A stretch of DNA of 11,881 bases, from positions 1 through 11,881 of the forward strand of contig JBDRGC010000399.1 in assembly GCA_043818215.1 (NCBI GenBank). Direction: 5' to 3'. Position 1 is the stretch's first letter. Every line of letters starts with the position of its first letter. The notes below the pieces were generated by a model. It was not told the DNA's origin, made no database searches, and saw only the letters and a list, made by a program, of their open reading frames with translations. The translations under genes and the position numbers were made by a program. The DNA comes from JBDRGC01 sp043818215. Its GTDB lineage: Bacteria > Chloroflexota > Anaerolineae > Anaerolineales > UBA11858. Positions 7,101 to 11,881 of this stretch are shown here, in pieces.

Positions 7101-8458
7101 TGAGTGCCGAGGAGCAGGTCGCGGCCCGCGCAGGCTGGGGGCAGGCCATGCGCGCCCTGGTTGATTTTTTGTACCAACAGCGTTTCAAAGACAGGCTTTT
7201 ATGCAACCGGCTGACCCTGCTGGAACTCCCCAACCTGCTGGCCGCCCTGGATTGGGCCGCAGCCACCCTGTCCCCCGAGGAAGTGGTGGACTTGGCCGGG
7301 AGCGTCGAGCAGTTGCTGGCGAACCTGAATCGGCCGCGGGCGTTGGCCCTGGCCGTGGCAGCCCGCCAACGGGCAGCGAAGAAATTGGGGGAGTGGGGAA
7401 GTGCCAATTTCGAGCACCAACGCCTGGGGATCGAGCGCACCCTGGCCGCCGGGAACCTGCCCGCGTCCCACGAAGCTGCCCAGAAGTTACTCCAGCGTGC
7501 CCTGGCAGCCGGGAAGTCCGCTTACCCCAGCGCGGATTACGATATTGCCTTTGCCCACATCCTGCTCGGCCGCGTACTGAGCATGGGCGGAGCGGCCACC
7601 GCGGCGCTGGAACCCCTGAACGCGGCCCAAGTCCGTTTCGAGGCGTTGGGCGCGACGGGAAATCAAAGCGCGGCCCGCATGGCTTCGGCGGCAATCACCG
7701 AGCAAGCGGATTGTTTGACAGCGGAGGGAAGGTTGGAAGATGCTGCCACAGCCTATCAAGCCGCAATGGAACTTGATGAAAAACGCGGCGACATACGTGA
7801 TGTGGCGGTTGGCAAAATCCAGCTTGGCACGGTGCGCAAGGATCAGCGGCGTTATAAGGAGGCTCTGGCTGCTTTTGAAGAAACGCGAAAAATATTTGAA
7901 GGGCTTGATGAACCAGAAGGGGTTGCTACCGGCTGGCACCAGACCGGAATCGTGTACCAGCAGGCCGGGGACTACGCCGCAGCCGAGCGCGCTTACCGCC
8001 AGGGCTTGACCATCCGGGTGAGCCATAATCTTCGCAGGGACGAAGGCGCCAGCCTGAACGAGTTGGGGCTGCTTTACAAGAATATGGGCCGCCTGGAAGA
8101 AGCGGTCACTTTCTACCGTCAGGCCGCGGATATTTATGTGGAGATTGGAGATTTGAGATTTGAGGGAGGTACACGCAGCAATATCGGCAACACGCTCATC
8201 AAACTGCAACGCTACGACGAAGCCCGCCGGGAACTGGTGCGGGCGGTCGAGTGCAAACAGCCCTATGGTCACACCACCGAGTCGTGGAAGACGTGGAAGA
8301 TTCTGGAGAACTTGGAAAAGGCCGTGGGGGATGCTGCGGCCGCGGCGCGAGCACGGGCCAAGTCAAAAGCGGCCTACCTGTCCTACCGGCGCGCTGGGGG
8401 GTATGCGCAGCCGGGGGAAGATGAGTATTTTGGGATCACGGAGGCGGAGTTGCGATAG
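4106..8458 (+). CDS. TIR-CHAT-NB-ARC-TPR NLR-like signalling ATPase
   Basis: A 1450-residue cytosolic multidomain protein. Residues 1-135 form a TIR domain: VFISHTSKD at the start and SRWVSKE with W71 and E75, the position of the catalytic NADase glutamate. Residues about 180-290 match the region preceding CHAT cores (RWYLEEYYRWP, WGQALYRATLG). Residues 296-344 are a repeat insert. The CHAT peptidase core spans about 350-612, with the dyad H467 (HFDGHG) and C520 (LEACQSA). NB-ARC spans about 645-960: Walker A GAGGAGKTT 682-690, Walker B LLVVDN with D764, LLLTSRE with R816. A winged-helix/helical part reaches about 1090, then TPRs to about 1420. The start has only a weak agagagg site (4095-4101), but the TIR fold begins immediately after it; a TTG at 3938 would add 56 repeat-coded residues. 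Probable function, by family, is sensing a trigger through the TPRs, ATP-driven assembly, then TIR and/or CHAT effector action, as in antiviral or cell-suicide systems. Target and partners are unknown. Confidence 0.93.
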   Translation: MSHPVFISHTSKDDAFVKALREKLATHGISTWVDARELVAGDKLASEIEQAIETARAFIAVLSPHAINSRWVSKEIHKALEVEAQRQGEGYLVIPVMLPGIEAGALTLWFGDAEPVGLPIQTDVGGLDVGIIPLLEALRERLPDDRPSIRDIAAAPVDELILRLRDPHIEERAGTRRAAATATLIYDPADPGKRKVESQRFQFTAPLGAIEHAEIRWYLEEYYRWPVGVFQQRAARTEDQLLAWGQALYRATLGMAAAHNALSSWQSAPAAAARRLSIEVDADPILTADDDASPQSAIRHPSSAIRHSSPAPRHPSSAPRHSSSAIRHSSSAIRHSSSATRHSSSDEAASALLALPWELLHDGRSYLFQGRTPVRVRRHLPNRHSMDRAIAELPIRILLVSPRPDDEHAGYIDHRLSAQALVAAVENLGALVEFEVLTPPNFAALRAALEQAVAESNPYEVIHFDGHGVYDAHKSLGALVFEDPRDAGVLSQRRSTLVDAGEFAALMRDYRIPLVFLEACQSAQFEHDPTASVAAQLLDAGVTSVAAMTHSVLVETARRFTQAFYRSLAAGARVGDAMLAGQKTLAEDSYRIDIMGAGELHLQDWFVPVLYQEKQDPQLFDRVPDAKIQELGRAAAKLSLGALPEPPAHTFIGRSRELLALERLLLREGGDDQRRQYAVIVGAGGAGKTTIAVELAQWLARTQRFDRVAFASLEFTHDDRALLDSLGRQLCGVNYSVAEYKTLAEARLPVDRALRDQCVLLVVDNVETILTPNLLTPNERGLEVRELGVRGAEEIFALLQNLLAASPQTRLLLTSRETLPAPFDFGKQHLRLGALSQRDAVDLVSHVMTAAGHEPPAADPGETPEEVTALVEAVGRHARALVLIAREVASRGVRAVTRDLAGIMAALEARYPGQRENSLFASVELSLRRLTDEGRRMIKPLGAFHSGCNLWTLMTVLEIDESTASQFTNLLISVGLAQPDEYSYLHLDPALPPYLWGQMSAEEQVAARAGWGQAMRALVDFLYQQRFKDRLLCNRLTLLELPNLLAALDWAAATLSPEEVVDLAGSVEQLLANLNRPRALALAVAARQRAAKKLGEWGSANFEHQRLGIERTLAAGNLPASHEAAQKLLQRALAAGKSAYPSADYDIAFAHILLGRVLSMGGAATAALEPLNAAQVRFEALGATGNQSAARMASAAITEQADCLTAEGRLEDAATAYQAAMELDEKRGDIRDVAVGKIQLGTVRKDQRRYKEALAAFEETRKIFEGLDEPEGVATGWHQTGIVYQQAGDYAAAERAYRQGLTIRVSHNLRRDEGASLNELGLLYKNMGRLEEAVTFYRQAADIYVEIGDLRFEGGTRSNIGNTLIKLQRYDEARRELVRAVECKQPYGHTTESWKTWKILENLEKAVGDAAAAARARAKSKAAYLSYRRAGGYAQPGEDEYFGITEAELR
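4991..5137. repeat. In-frame 21-bp (3x7) array inside the TIR-CHAT gene
   Basis: Seven tandem 21-bp units encode the heptapeptide S-A-I-R-H-S-S with variants (P for S, P or T for I), residues 296-344. Each 21-bp unit itself divides into three related 7-mers (tccgcca, ttcgcca, ttcctca), so the block is 21 heptamers long and keeps the frame only because 147 is divisible by 3. It sits in a linker between the pre-CHAT region and the CHAT core. The style matches the arrays in the gaps. Confidence 0.95.
6411..6477. repeat. In-frame palindromic array inside the NB-ARC domain
   Basis: Four left units (tcctaac, tcctaac, ctcctaac, ccctaac) are followed by a gagaga spacer and four right units (gggttag, aagttag, ggagttag, gcgttag). 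The right half reverse-complements to the left, and the single 8-bp unit occupies equivalent positions in both halves, so the second half looks like an inverted copy. It encodes residues about 769-790 (TPNLLTPNERG and onward), directly after Walker B (LLVVDNVE), in a loop of the ATPase. Confidence 0.93.
7001..7024. repeat. Short in-frame caatttac repeat in an AT-rich patch of the TIR-CHAT gene
   Basis: Two exact 8-bp units, caatttac, and a third variant, taatttcc. Just upstream is a hairpin, cagtact (6969-6975) with agtactg (6989-6995). The line 6961-7020 is only 30% GC (18 of 60), against 75% at 7081-7140. The encoded segment still fits the winged-helix region of the family. Confidence 0.7.
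8143..8163. repeat. Three in-frame heptamers (gattgga, gatttga, gatttga) in a TPR
   Basis: Exactly 21 bp, so seven codons, coding within EIGDLRFEGG of a late TPR. The unit is the gattgga/gattaga heptamer that fills the gaps at 9684-9739 and 10230-10264. EIGD is also a natural TPR motif, so chance resemblance is possible. Confidence 0.55.
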
Positions 8459-8640
8459 AACACGGATTACGCGGATTTGACGGATTTACGCGGATTTTTA
8501 AATTTTAATTGTAAAATCTGCGTTCTATTCCAATGGCGGCTTAGTATTTAAAAATAATAAAAGAATCCGTGGTAATCCGTTCAATCCGTGTTATCCGTGT
8601 GTTATTCCAACGGCAGCTGATTAGTTGAAAAAAAAGAATC
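8459..8640. repeat. acggatt-type dyad repeats and composite repeat after the TIR-CHAT gene
   Basis: The left arm 8459-8499 (acggatt and acgcggattt units) is closely complementary to 8630-8669 (aatccgcg units). A third copy at 8561-8601 uses aatccgtg units in the same orientation as the right arm. Interspersed are two related blocks, gttctattccaatggcggct (8521-8540) and gttattccaacggcagctga (8601-8620); a third relative lies at 11485-11510. The gap has no gene, and the left arm could act as a transcript-end hairpin without a convincing U-tract. Confidence 0.85.
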
Positions 8641-8666
8641 CGCGTAAATCCGCCCAATCCGCGTAA

Positions 8667-8693
8667 CACCTGCACTTGCCGCAGGTGCAAGTG
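8667..8693. other. Overlapping hairpins just upstream of the HD gene
   Basis: Four blocks, cacctgc (8667-8673), cacttgc (8673-8679), gcaggtg (8681-8687) and gcaagtg (8687-8693): block 1 pairs with 3 and block 2 with 4. The pairings interleave, so either alternative hairpins or a compact pseudoknot could form. A related hairpin followed by nearly the same tail (gtgcaagtgtccgcgtt) occurs at 11598-11636, which argues for a dispersed repeat rather than a gene-specific regulator. Confidence 0.5.
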
Positions 8694-8709
8694 TCCGCGT
8701 TCTATCGAC

Positions 8710-9696
8710 ATGATACTTACCAAAGACCCCGTCTACGGACACAACGAAATCACCTCCCCCGTCATCCTCGACTTAATCCAGACCCGCGCCATGCGGCGAC
8801 TGCACGGCGTTTTGCAGCACGGCGTCAGCGCGCTGGTGGGCGTCACCGTGCCAACCACCCGCTTCGAGCATTCCCTGGGTGTGATGCTGCTCGTCCGGCG
8901 GCTGGGGGCCTCCACCGAAGAACAAATCGCCGCCCTGCTGCACGATGTCAGCCACACCGCCTTCAGCCACGTCATCGACTACGTTTTCGACCGCCACGTA
9001 AACCAGGGCTACCACGAAGAGCATAAAATCGAATACGTCTCCGGCACCGACATCCCTGCCGCGTTGGCGAAGCACGGCTACGATTGGCTGGATTTTATGG
9101 ACGAGGCGAACTTCACCCTTTTAGAGCAGGATTTGCCCCGCCTGTGCGCCGACCGCCTGGATTATTTTCTGCGTGACAGCCTGGATTTGGGGTTGGCCGC
9201 GGCCCCCGAAGTCAGTGCCGCCCTGGAGCATCTTACCGTTTCCGAGGGCCGCATCGTGACAGATTCACTCGAATCCGCCCGCTGGATGGGTTATACTTTC
9301 ATCGCCGCCGACAAAGCCAGTTGGGCCAACTTCCGCGAGGTGGGGCTGTACGAATTGGCGGCGCGCTCCATCCGCCGCGGGCTGGAAATCGGCGTCCTGA
9401 CCGAGGCCGACCTGTGGGGCACCGACCGTCCGGCCTGGGACAAGCTTCACGCCAGCACTGACTCCCAATTGCAGCACCACCTTCGCAGGGTGGATTCCGG
9501 CACCCGCTTCGTTTGGGACGCAGAGTCCCCCGAATTCCGCGTCAGCACTAAACTGCGCAGCATCGACCCGGATGTGCTCATCAACGGGCAAATCCAGCCC
9601 CTCTCGGCCCTCGACCCGGATTTCGCCCGCCATCGGGAAGAATATCTGGACGAGAATAGCGGTGAGTGGCCGATGAGGGTGGAGATTGGAGATTAG
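8710..9696 (+). CDS. HD-domain phosphohydrolase (SAMHD1/dGTPase-like)
   Basis: A 328-residue HD-superfamily protein. The metal-binding H...HD...D set is H54 (TRFEHSLGV), H78-D79 (ALLHDVSHTAFSH) and D148 (CADRLDYFLRD). The opening YGHNEITSPVILDLIQTRAMRRLHGV is the usual N-terminus of bacterial HD hydrolases related to dNTP triphosphohydrolases such as SAMHD1. The substrate is unknown; nucleotides are most likely. No Shine-Dalgarno is visible before the ATG, and the upstream DNA is a dispersed repeat (gtgtccgcgttctat). The last codons (VEIGD, stop TAG at 9694-9696) are formed by heptamer-array DNA, so the natural C-terminus may have been replaced or trimmed. It follows the TIR-CHAT gene by 251 bp on the same strand. 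A defence role is possible, but general housekeeping members are common. Confidence 0.9.
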   Translation: MILTKDPVYGHNEITSPVILDLIQTRAMRRLHGVLQHGVSALVGVTVPTTRFEHSLGVMLLVRRLGASTEEQIAALLHDVSHTAFSHVIDYVFDRHVNQGYHEEHKIEYVSGTDIPAALAKHGYDWLDFMDEANFTLLEQDLPRLCADRLDYFLRDSLDLGLAAAPEVSAALEHLTVSEGRIVTDSLESARWMGYTFIAADKASWANFREVGLYELAARSIRRGLEIGVLTEADLWGTDRPAWDKLHASTDSQLQHHLRRVDSGTRFVWDAESPEFRVSTKLRSIDPDVLINGQIQPLSALDPDFARHREEYLDENSGEWPMRVEIGD

Positions 9697-9784
9697 AGAT
9701 TAGAGATTGGTGATAAGAGATTGGAGATTGGAGATTGGTCTGCAAGAAATCTCCAATCTCTAATCTCCAATCTCTTATCTCCAA
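9684..9784. repeat. Heptamer dyad array H forming a long hairpin
   Basis: Eight left units (gattgga, gattaga, gattggt, gataaga) run from 9684 to 9739, and five right units (tctccaa, tctctaa, tctctta) from 9750 to 9784. The segment 9712-9738 pairs with 9753-9779 at 26 of 27 positions, and the odd position would be a G-U pair in RNA, with a 14-base loop. The left half contains the stop codon of the HD gene. The hairpin could end transcription, though no U-tract follows. Confidence 0.95.
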
Positions 9785-9788
9785 GAGG

Positions 9789-9794
9789 TATAAT
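9789..9794 (+). promoter_or_regulatory. Possible -10 element (TATAAT) for a leaderless transcript
   Basis: A perfect TATAAT ends seven bases before the ATG at 9802, so transcription would begin at or one base from the start codon. No Shine-Dalgarno is present to compete with this reading. The -35 position falls inside the repeat and shows no good TTGACA match, so the call rests on the -10 box and its spacing. Confidence 0.5.
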
Positions 9795-9801
9795 TCCCTT
9801 T

Positions 9802-10224
9802 ATGCACAACTTCCGTTTTTACCACCCTATCGAAGTCCGCTATGGAGACCTGGACCCCCAGGGGCACGTCAACAATGCCCGCTATCTGACCTACATGGAA
9901 CAGGCACGCGTCAACTACGTCCGTGCAGTGGGAATGTGGGACGGGGGTTCGTTTTTGCACCTCGGCATAATCATGGCCGACGCACGCATCACCTTCAAGT
10001 CGCCTATCCTGTGGGGGCAGCCCATCCGCGTCGGCGTCAGCATCGTGCGCCTCGGAAGGAAAAGTATGGATAGCATCTACTCCATCGAAGACACCCAAAG
10101 TGGACGGATACTGGCCGACGGCAGCAGCGTATTGGTGGCCTACGATTACAAATCATCCAGCACGATTCCCATCCCCGATCACTGGCGGCAGATCATTGCC
10201 GACTTCGAAAATATCGGCAGGTAA
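9802..10224 (+). CDS. Hotdog-fold acyl-CoA thioesterase (4HBT family)
   Basis: A 140-residue single hotdog-domain protein, the normal family length. The motif VRYGDLDPQGHVNNARYLTYMEQAR (in two parts, residues 12-20 and 21-36) is the 4-hydroxybenzoyl-CoA thioesterase signature; D18 in D-x-D-P-x-G would be the catalytic acid. The later ARITFKSPILWGQPIRV stretch is the usual central strand pair. It should hydrolyse an acyl-CoA to free acid and CoA in the cytosol, probably as a dimer or tetramer. Chain preference is unknown, but acyl-CoA genes elsewhere in the window make fatty-acyl substrates likely. The ATG at 9802 is chosen because the hotdog fold starts there; upstream codons in the same frame are heptamer repeat. 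The stop TAA is followed within six bases by another array. Confidence 0.93.
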   Translation: MHNFRFYHPIEVRYGDLDPQGHVNNARYLTYMEQARVNYVRAVGMWDGGSFLHLGIIMADARITFKSPILWGQPIRVGVSIVRLGRKSMDSIYSIEDTQSGRILADGSSVLVAYDYKSSSTIPIPDHWRQIIADFENIGR

Positions 10225-10229
10225 CTAGA

Positions 10230-10389
10230 GATTGGAGATTAGAGACTAGAGATTAGAGACTAGAGATTTCGTGTAATCCAATCTCCAATCTCCAATCCCC
10301 AATCTCCAATCTCCAATCCCCAATCTCCAATCTCCAATCTCCAATCCCCAATCCCCAATCTCCAATCTCCAATCTCCACTCTCCAATCC
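10230..10389. repeat. Heptamer dyad array I (gattaga left, ccaatct right)
   Basis: Five left units (gattgga, gattaga, gactaga) at 10230-10264, a spacer gatttcgtgtaat, then sixteen right units (ccaatct, ccaatcc, one ccactct) at 10278-10389. The units are those of the array at 1-167, about 10 kb away, so the two are relatives. The halves are complementary, but the right half is three times longer, suggesting separate unit expansion. Confidence 0.96.
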
Positions 10390-10402
10390 CAAAGGTATTC
10401 CC

Positions 10403-11455
10403 ATGACCCCATTACCCAAAATCAACACCAACTACATGCTTGACATTTTGACTGCCCTCTTGAATATCCCCAGTCCGACGGGATACACCGAGGCCGCCAT
10501 CGAGTACACCGAAAAGGCATTGGGAGAATTCCCCGCCCTCAGCCTGACGCGTACCCGCAAGGGGGGGCTGGTTGCCACCCTGCCGGGGGAGCGGGAGGAT
10601 GCCCCTCGAGGGCTGACTGCCCACGTGGACACTTTGGGCGCCATGGTCAAAGAGATCAAACCCAACGGGCGGCTAAAGCTGACCAAACTCGGCAGCTTCG
10701 CCTGGAATACGGTCGAGGGGGAGGGATGTACAGTGTTCACCAGCGATGGTGAGCAAGTCCGCGGCTCGATTCTAATCGTTCTGGCCTCGGCGCACGTGTA
10801 CGGGAATCTGGTTACCGAAGCCAAGCGCGATGACGAAACTATGGAAGTGCGCCTGGATGCGCGCACGAAGTCAGCAGCCGGAACCGAAATGTTGGGAATC
10901 TCGGTCGGCGATTTCGTAGCTTTCGACCCGCGGGTAGAAATGACCAACGGCTTCGTGCGCTCCCGCCATCTGGACGACAAAGCCTGCGTAGCTAATATTG
11001 TGGCGGCTGTCAAAGCTCTGCACGATGCGGGACTCAAGCCTGCCCAAACCACCACCATCCTGATCAGCAACTATGAAGAAGTCGGGCACGGGGGCGCCTC
11101 AGGTTTTCCCGCCGACCTGACCGAATTGGTGGCGGTGGATATGGCTGCCGTGGGGGTAGGCCAGACCTCCGACGAGTTCCACGCCTCGATTTGCGTAAAA
11201 GACACCGGCGGGCCTTACCATCACGGGTTGAGCCAGAAACTGCGCAAACTGGCCGACGAACACGCCATCCCTTACAAAGTAGATATCTATCCCTACTACG
11301 GCTCTGACAGCGAAGCCTACTGGCGGGCCGGCGGTGACGTGGCTGCGGCCCTCATTGGCCCCGGCGTAGATGCCTCCCACAATTACGAGCGCACTCACAC
11401 CGATGCGCTGGTGGCGACCACAGAGTGGGTGCTGGCGTACTTGCTTGGTGAGTAA
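10403..11455 (+). CDS. M42-family metallopeptidase (glutamyl aminopeptidase/endoglucanase-like)
   Basis: A 350-residue zinc or cobalt aminopeptidase-fold protein, normal length. Candidate metal ligands and catalytic residues in order: H74 (TAHVDT), D191 (RHLDDKA), E225-E226 (NYEEVGHGG), D246 (VAVDMA) and H326 or H332 (ASHNYERTH). The details (GAMVKEIKPNGRL, ISVGDFVAFDP, SRHLDDKA, GVDASHNYERTH) resemble, from memory, the M42 subgroup linked in some bacteria to NAGGN osmolyte loci, but no such partner genes are here. It should release N-terminal residues from peptides in the cytosol, possibly as a large TET-like assembly. The start at 10403 has aaagg (10391-10395) seven bases ahead; M12 (10436) is an alternative, but residues 6-15 look like family sequence. 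Confidence 0.93.
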   Translation: MTPLPKINTNYMLDILTALLNIPSPTGYTEAAIEYTEKALGEFPALSLTRTRKGGLVATLPGEREDAPRGLTAHVDTLGAMVKEIKPNGRLKLTKLGSFAWNTVEGEGCTVFTSDGEQVRGSILIVLASAHVYGNLVTEAKRDDETMEVRLDARTKSAAGTEMLGISVGDFVAFDPRVEMTNGFVRSRHLDDKACVANIVAAVKALHDAGLKPAQTTTILISNYEEVGHGGASGFPADLTELVAVDMAAVGVGQTSDEFHASICVKDTGGPYHHGLSQKLRKLADEHAIPYKVDIYPYYGSDSEAYWRAGGDVAAALIGPGVDASHNYERTHTDALVATTEWVLAYLLGE

Positions 11456-11481
11456 TAAATACTCAGGCTATAACCAAGTGT

Positions 11482-11510
11482 CCGCGTTCTATTCCTTTGA
11501 TGGCTGAGTA
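11482..11510. repeat. Third copy of the gttctattcc...ggctgag dispersed block
   Basis: Starts with the same tgtccgcgttctat that precedes the HD gene (8692-8705) and continues like the blocks at 8518-8544 and 8597-8624. It lies between the M42 stop and the terminal inverted repeat at 11506, which it overlaps by a few bases. Confidence 0.75.
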
Positions 11511-11714
11511 GTTTGACAATGTCACATTAATGTCACTGCGAGCGGAGTTTACGGAGCGTGGCAGTCTCCTTCATGACAAGGATGAGATTGCTCACCTGCA
11601 CTGCACCAAACGCAGTGCGGTGCAAGTGTCAGCGTTAAAGCTGCTTCGCAATACCAACGGGTATACACTTGCGGTATGACATTTAATTTGGAATGCGACA
11701 TTGTCAAAGTAGTT
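11506..11714. mobile_element. MITE-like element with terminal inverted repeats
   Basis: About 209 bp with ends that are reverse complements: 11506-11523 (gagtagtttgacaatgtc) against 11697-11714, with 2-3 mismatches; the similarity continues inward through cacatt/aatgtca. Inside is a gtcactgcgagcggag...gtggcagtctcc stretch (11532-11569), recalling the widespread gtcattgcgagcgaagc repeat of many bacterial genomes, and a 7-bp stem hairpin (11598-11604 with 11612-11618). It has no open reading frame, so it is non-autonomous if mobile. Confidence 0.7.
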
Positions 11715-11724
11715 AAAGTGAATT

Positions 11725-11730
11725 AAGGAA
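11725..11730 (+). promoter_or_regulatory. Ribosome binding site of the last gene
   Basis: aaggaa, four bases before the ATG at 11735, a moderate site supporting that start. Confidence 0.55.
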
Positions 11731-11734
11731 AATC

Positions 11735-11881
11735 ATGATCCTCTTGAACCCCAAAAAACACGACCGCCCCTATGCTGATGAAATATCTCGCCAGATCATG
11801 CTCAAGACCATCGAGTTCTTCGAGCAGAGGGGGAAGCAGGAACTCAAAGCCGATGACCACACCAGAGCCTGGTACGCTGAT
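11735..11881 (+). CDS. Probable acyl-CoA dehydrogenase, N-terminal 49 residues (cut by window edge)
   Basis: Forty-nine codons are open to the right edge, beginning MILLNPKKHDRPYADE and continuing LKTIEFFEQRGK and DDHTRAWYAD. This N-terminus resembles, from memory, a group of acyl-CoA dehydrogenases with a leading LNPKK...SREIMLKTIEFFE stretch, but the flavin and catalytic regions lie outside the window, so the call rests on a short segment. The function would be FAD-dependent alpha,beta-desaturation of an acyl-CoA, the first step of the pathway served by the dehydrogenase and thiolase upstream. The start is supported by a plausible ribosome site. Confidence 0.6.
   Translation, partial: MILLNPKKHDRPYADEISRQIMLKTIEFFEQRGKQELKADDHTRAWYAD

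Noticed and set aside
8459..8500. Intrinsic terminator after the TIR-CHAT gene
   Set aside because: The t-run at 8495-8499 follows repeat units without a compact GC stem directly before it.

Overview
The window holds nine protein genes, all on the + strand: eight complete and one cut by the right edge. The coding DNA is GC-rich. The gaps are small and nearly all filled with short tandem arrays, mostly 7-bp units. The mixture of fatty-acid oxidation genes (thiolase, 3-hydroxyacyl-CoA dehydrogenase, probable acyl-CoA dehydrogenase, hotdog thioesterase), a very large CHAT/NB-ARC/TPR protein and heptamer-filled gaps suggests a Chloroflexota bacterium, probably Anaerolineae. This is an inference from gene types and general appearance; no rRNA or taxonomic marker is present.

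Layout. 1-167: heptamer array running into the start codon of a HIT-family nucleotide hydrolase/phosphorylase (168-665). 657-830: second array. 895-2100: acetyl-CoA C-acetyltransferase. 2105-2262: 8-bp arrays. 2279-3130: 3-hydroxybutyryl-CoA dehydrogenase. 3127-3490: nested palindrome. 3513-3941: small GNAT acetyltransferase. 3961-4098: array. 4106-8458: a 1450-residue TIR-CHAT-NB-ARC-TPR protein, the centrepiece of the window. 8459-8701: dyad repeats. 8710-9696: HD-domain phosphohydrolase. 9684-9784: heptamer hairpin. 9802-10224: hotdog acyl-CoA thioesterase. 10230-10389: array. 10403-11455: M42-family metallopeptidase. 11456-11734: MITE-like element and composite repeats. 11735-11881: start of a probable acyl-CoA dehydrogenase. 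No tRNA, rRNA, CRISPR array or transposase gene was seen.

How the parts fit. Thiolase, dehydrogenase, thioesterase and acyl-CoA dehydrogenase belong to acyl-CoA metabolism, but each sits behind its own repeat-filled gap rather than in a tight operon. The large protein looks like an NLR-type signalling or immune ATPase. It joins two effector domains, a TIR domain retaining the NADase-type glutamate and a CHAT caspase-like protease retaining His and Cys, to an NB-ARC switch and a TPR sensor. The HD hydrolase next to it could be a functional neighbour, but this is unproven.

The most unusual feature is that the array family is not confined to the gaps. The TIR-CHAT gene carries arrays of the same style in frame: 147 bp (seven 21-bp units) ahead of the CHAT core, a palindromic 4+4-unit array just after Walker B, and shorter tracts in the regions around 7001 and 8143. 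Elsewhere the arrays supply the start-codon A of one gene and the stop codons of two others.
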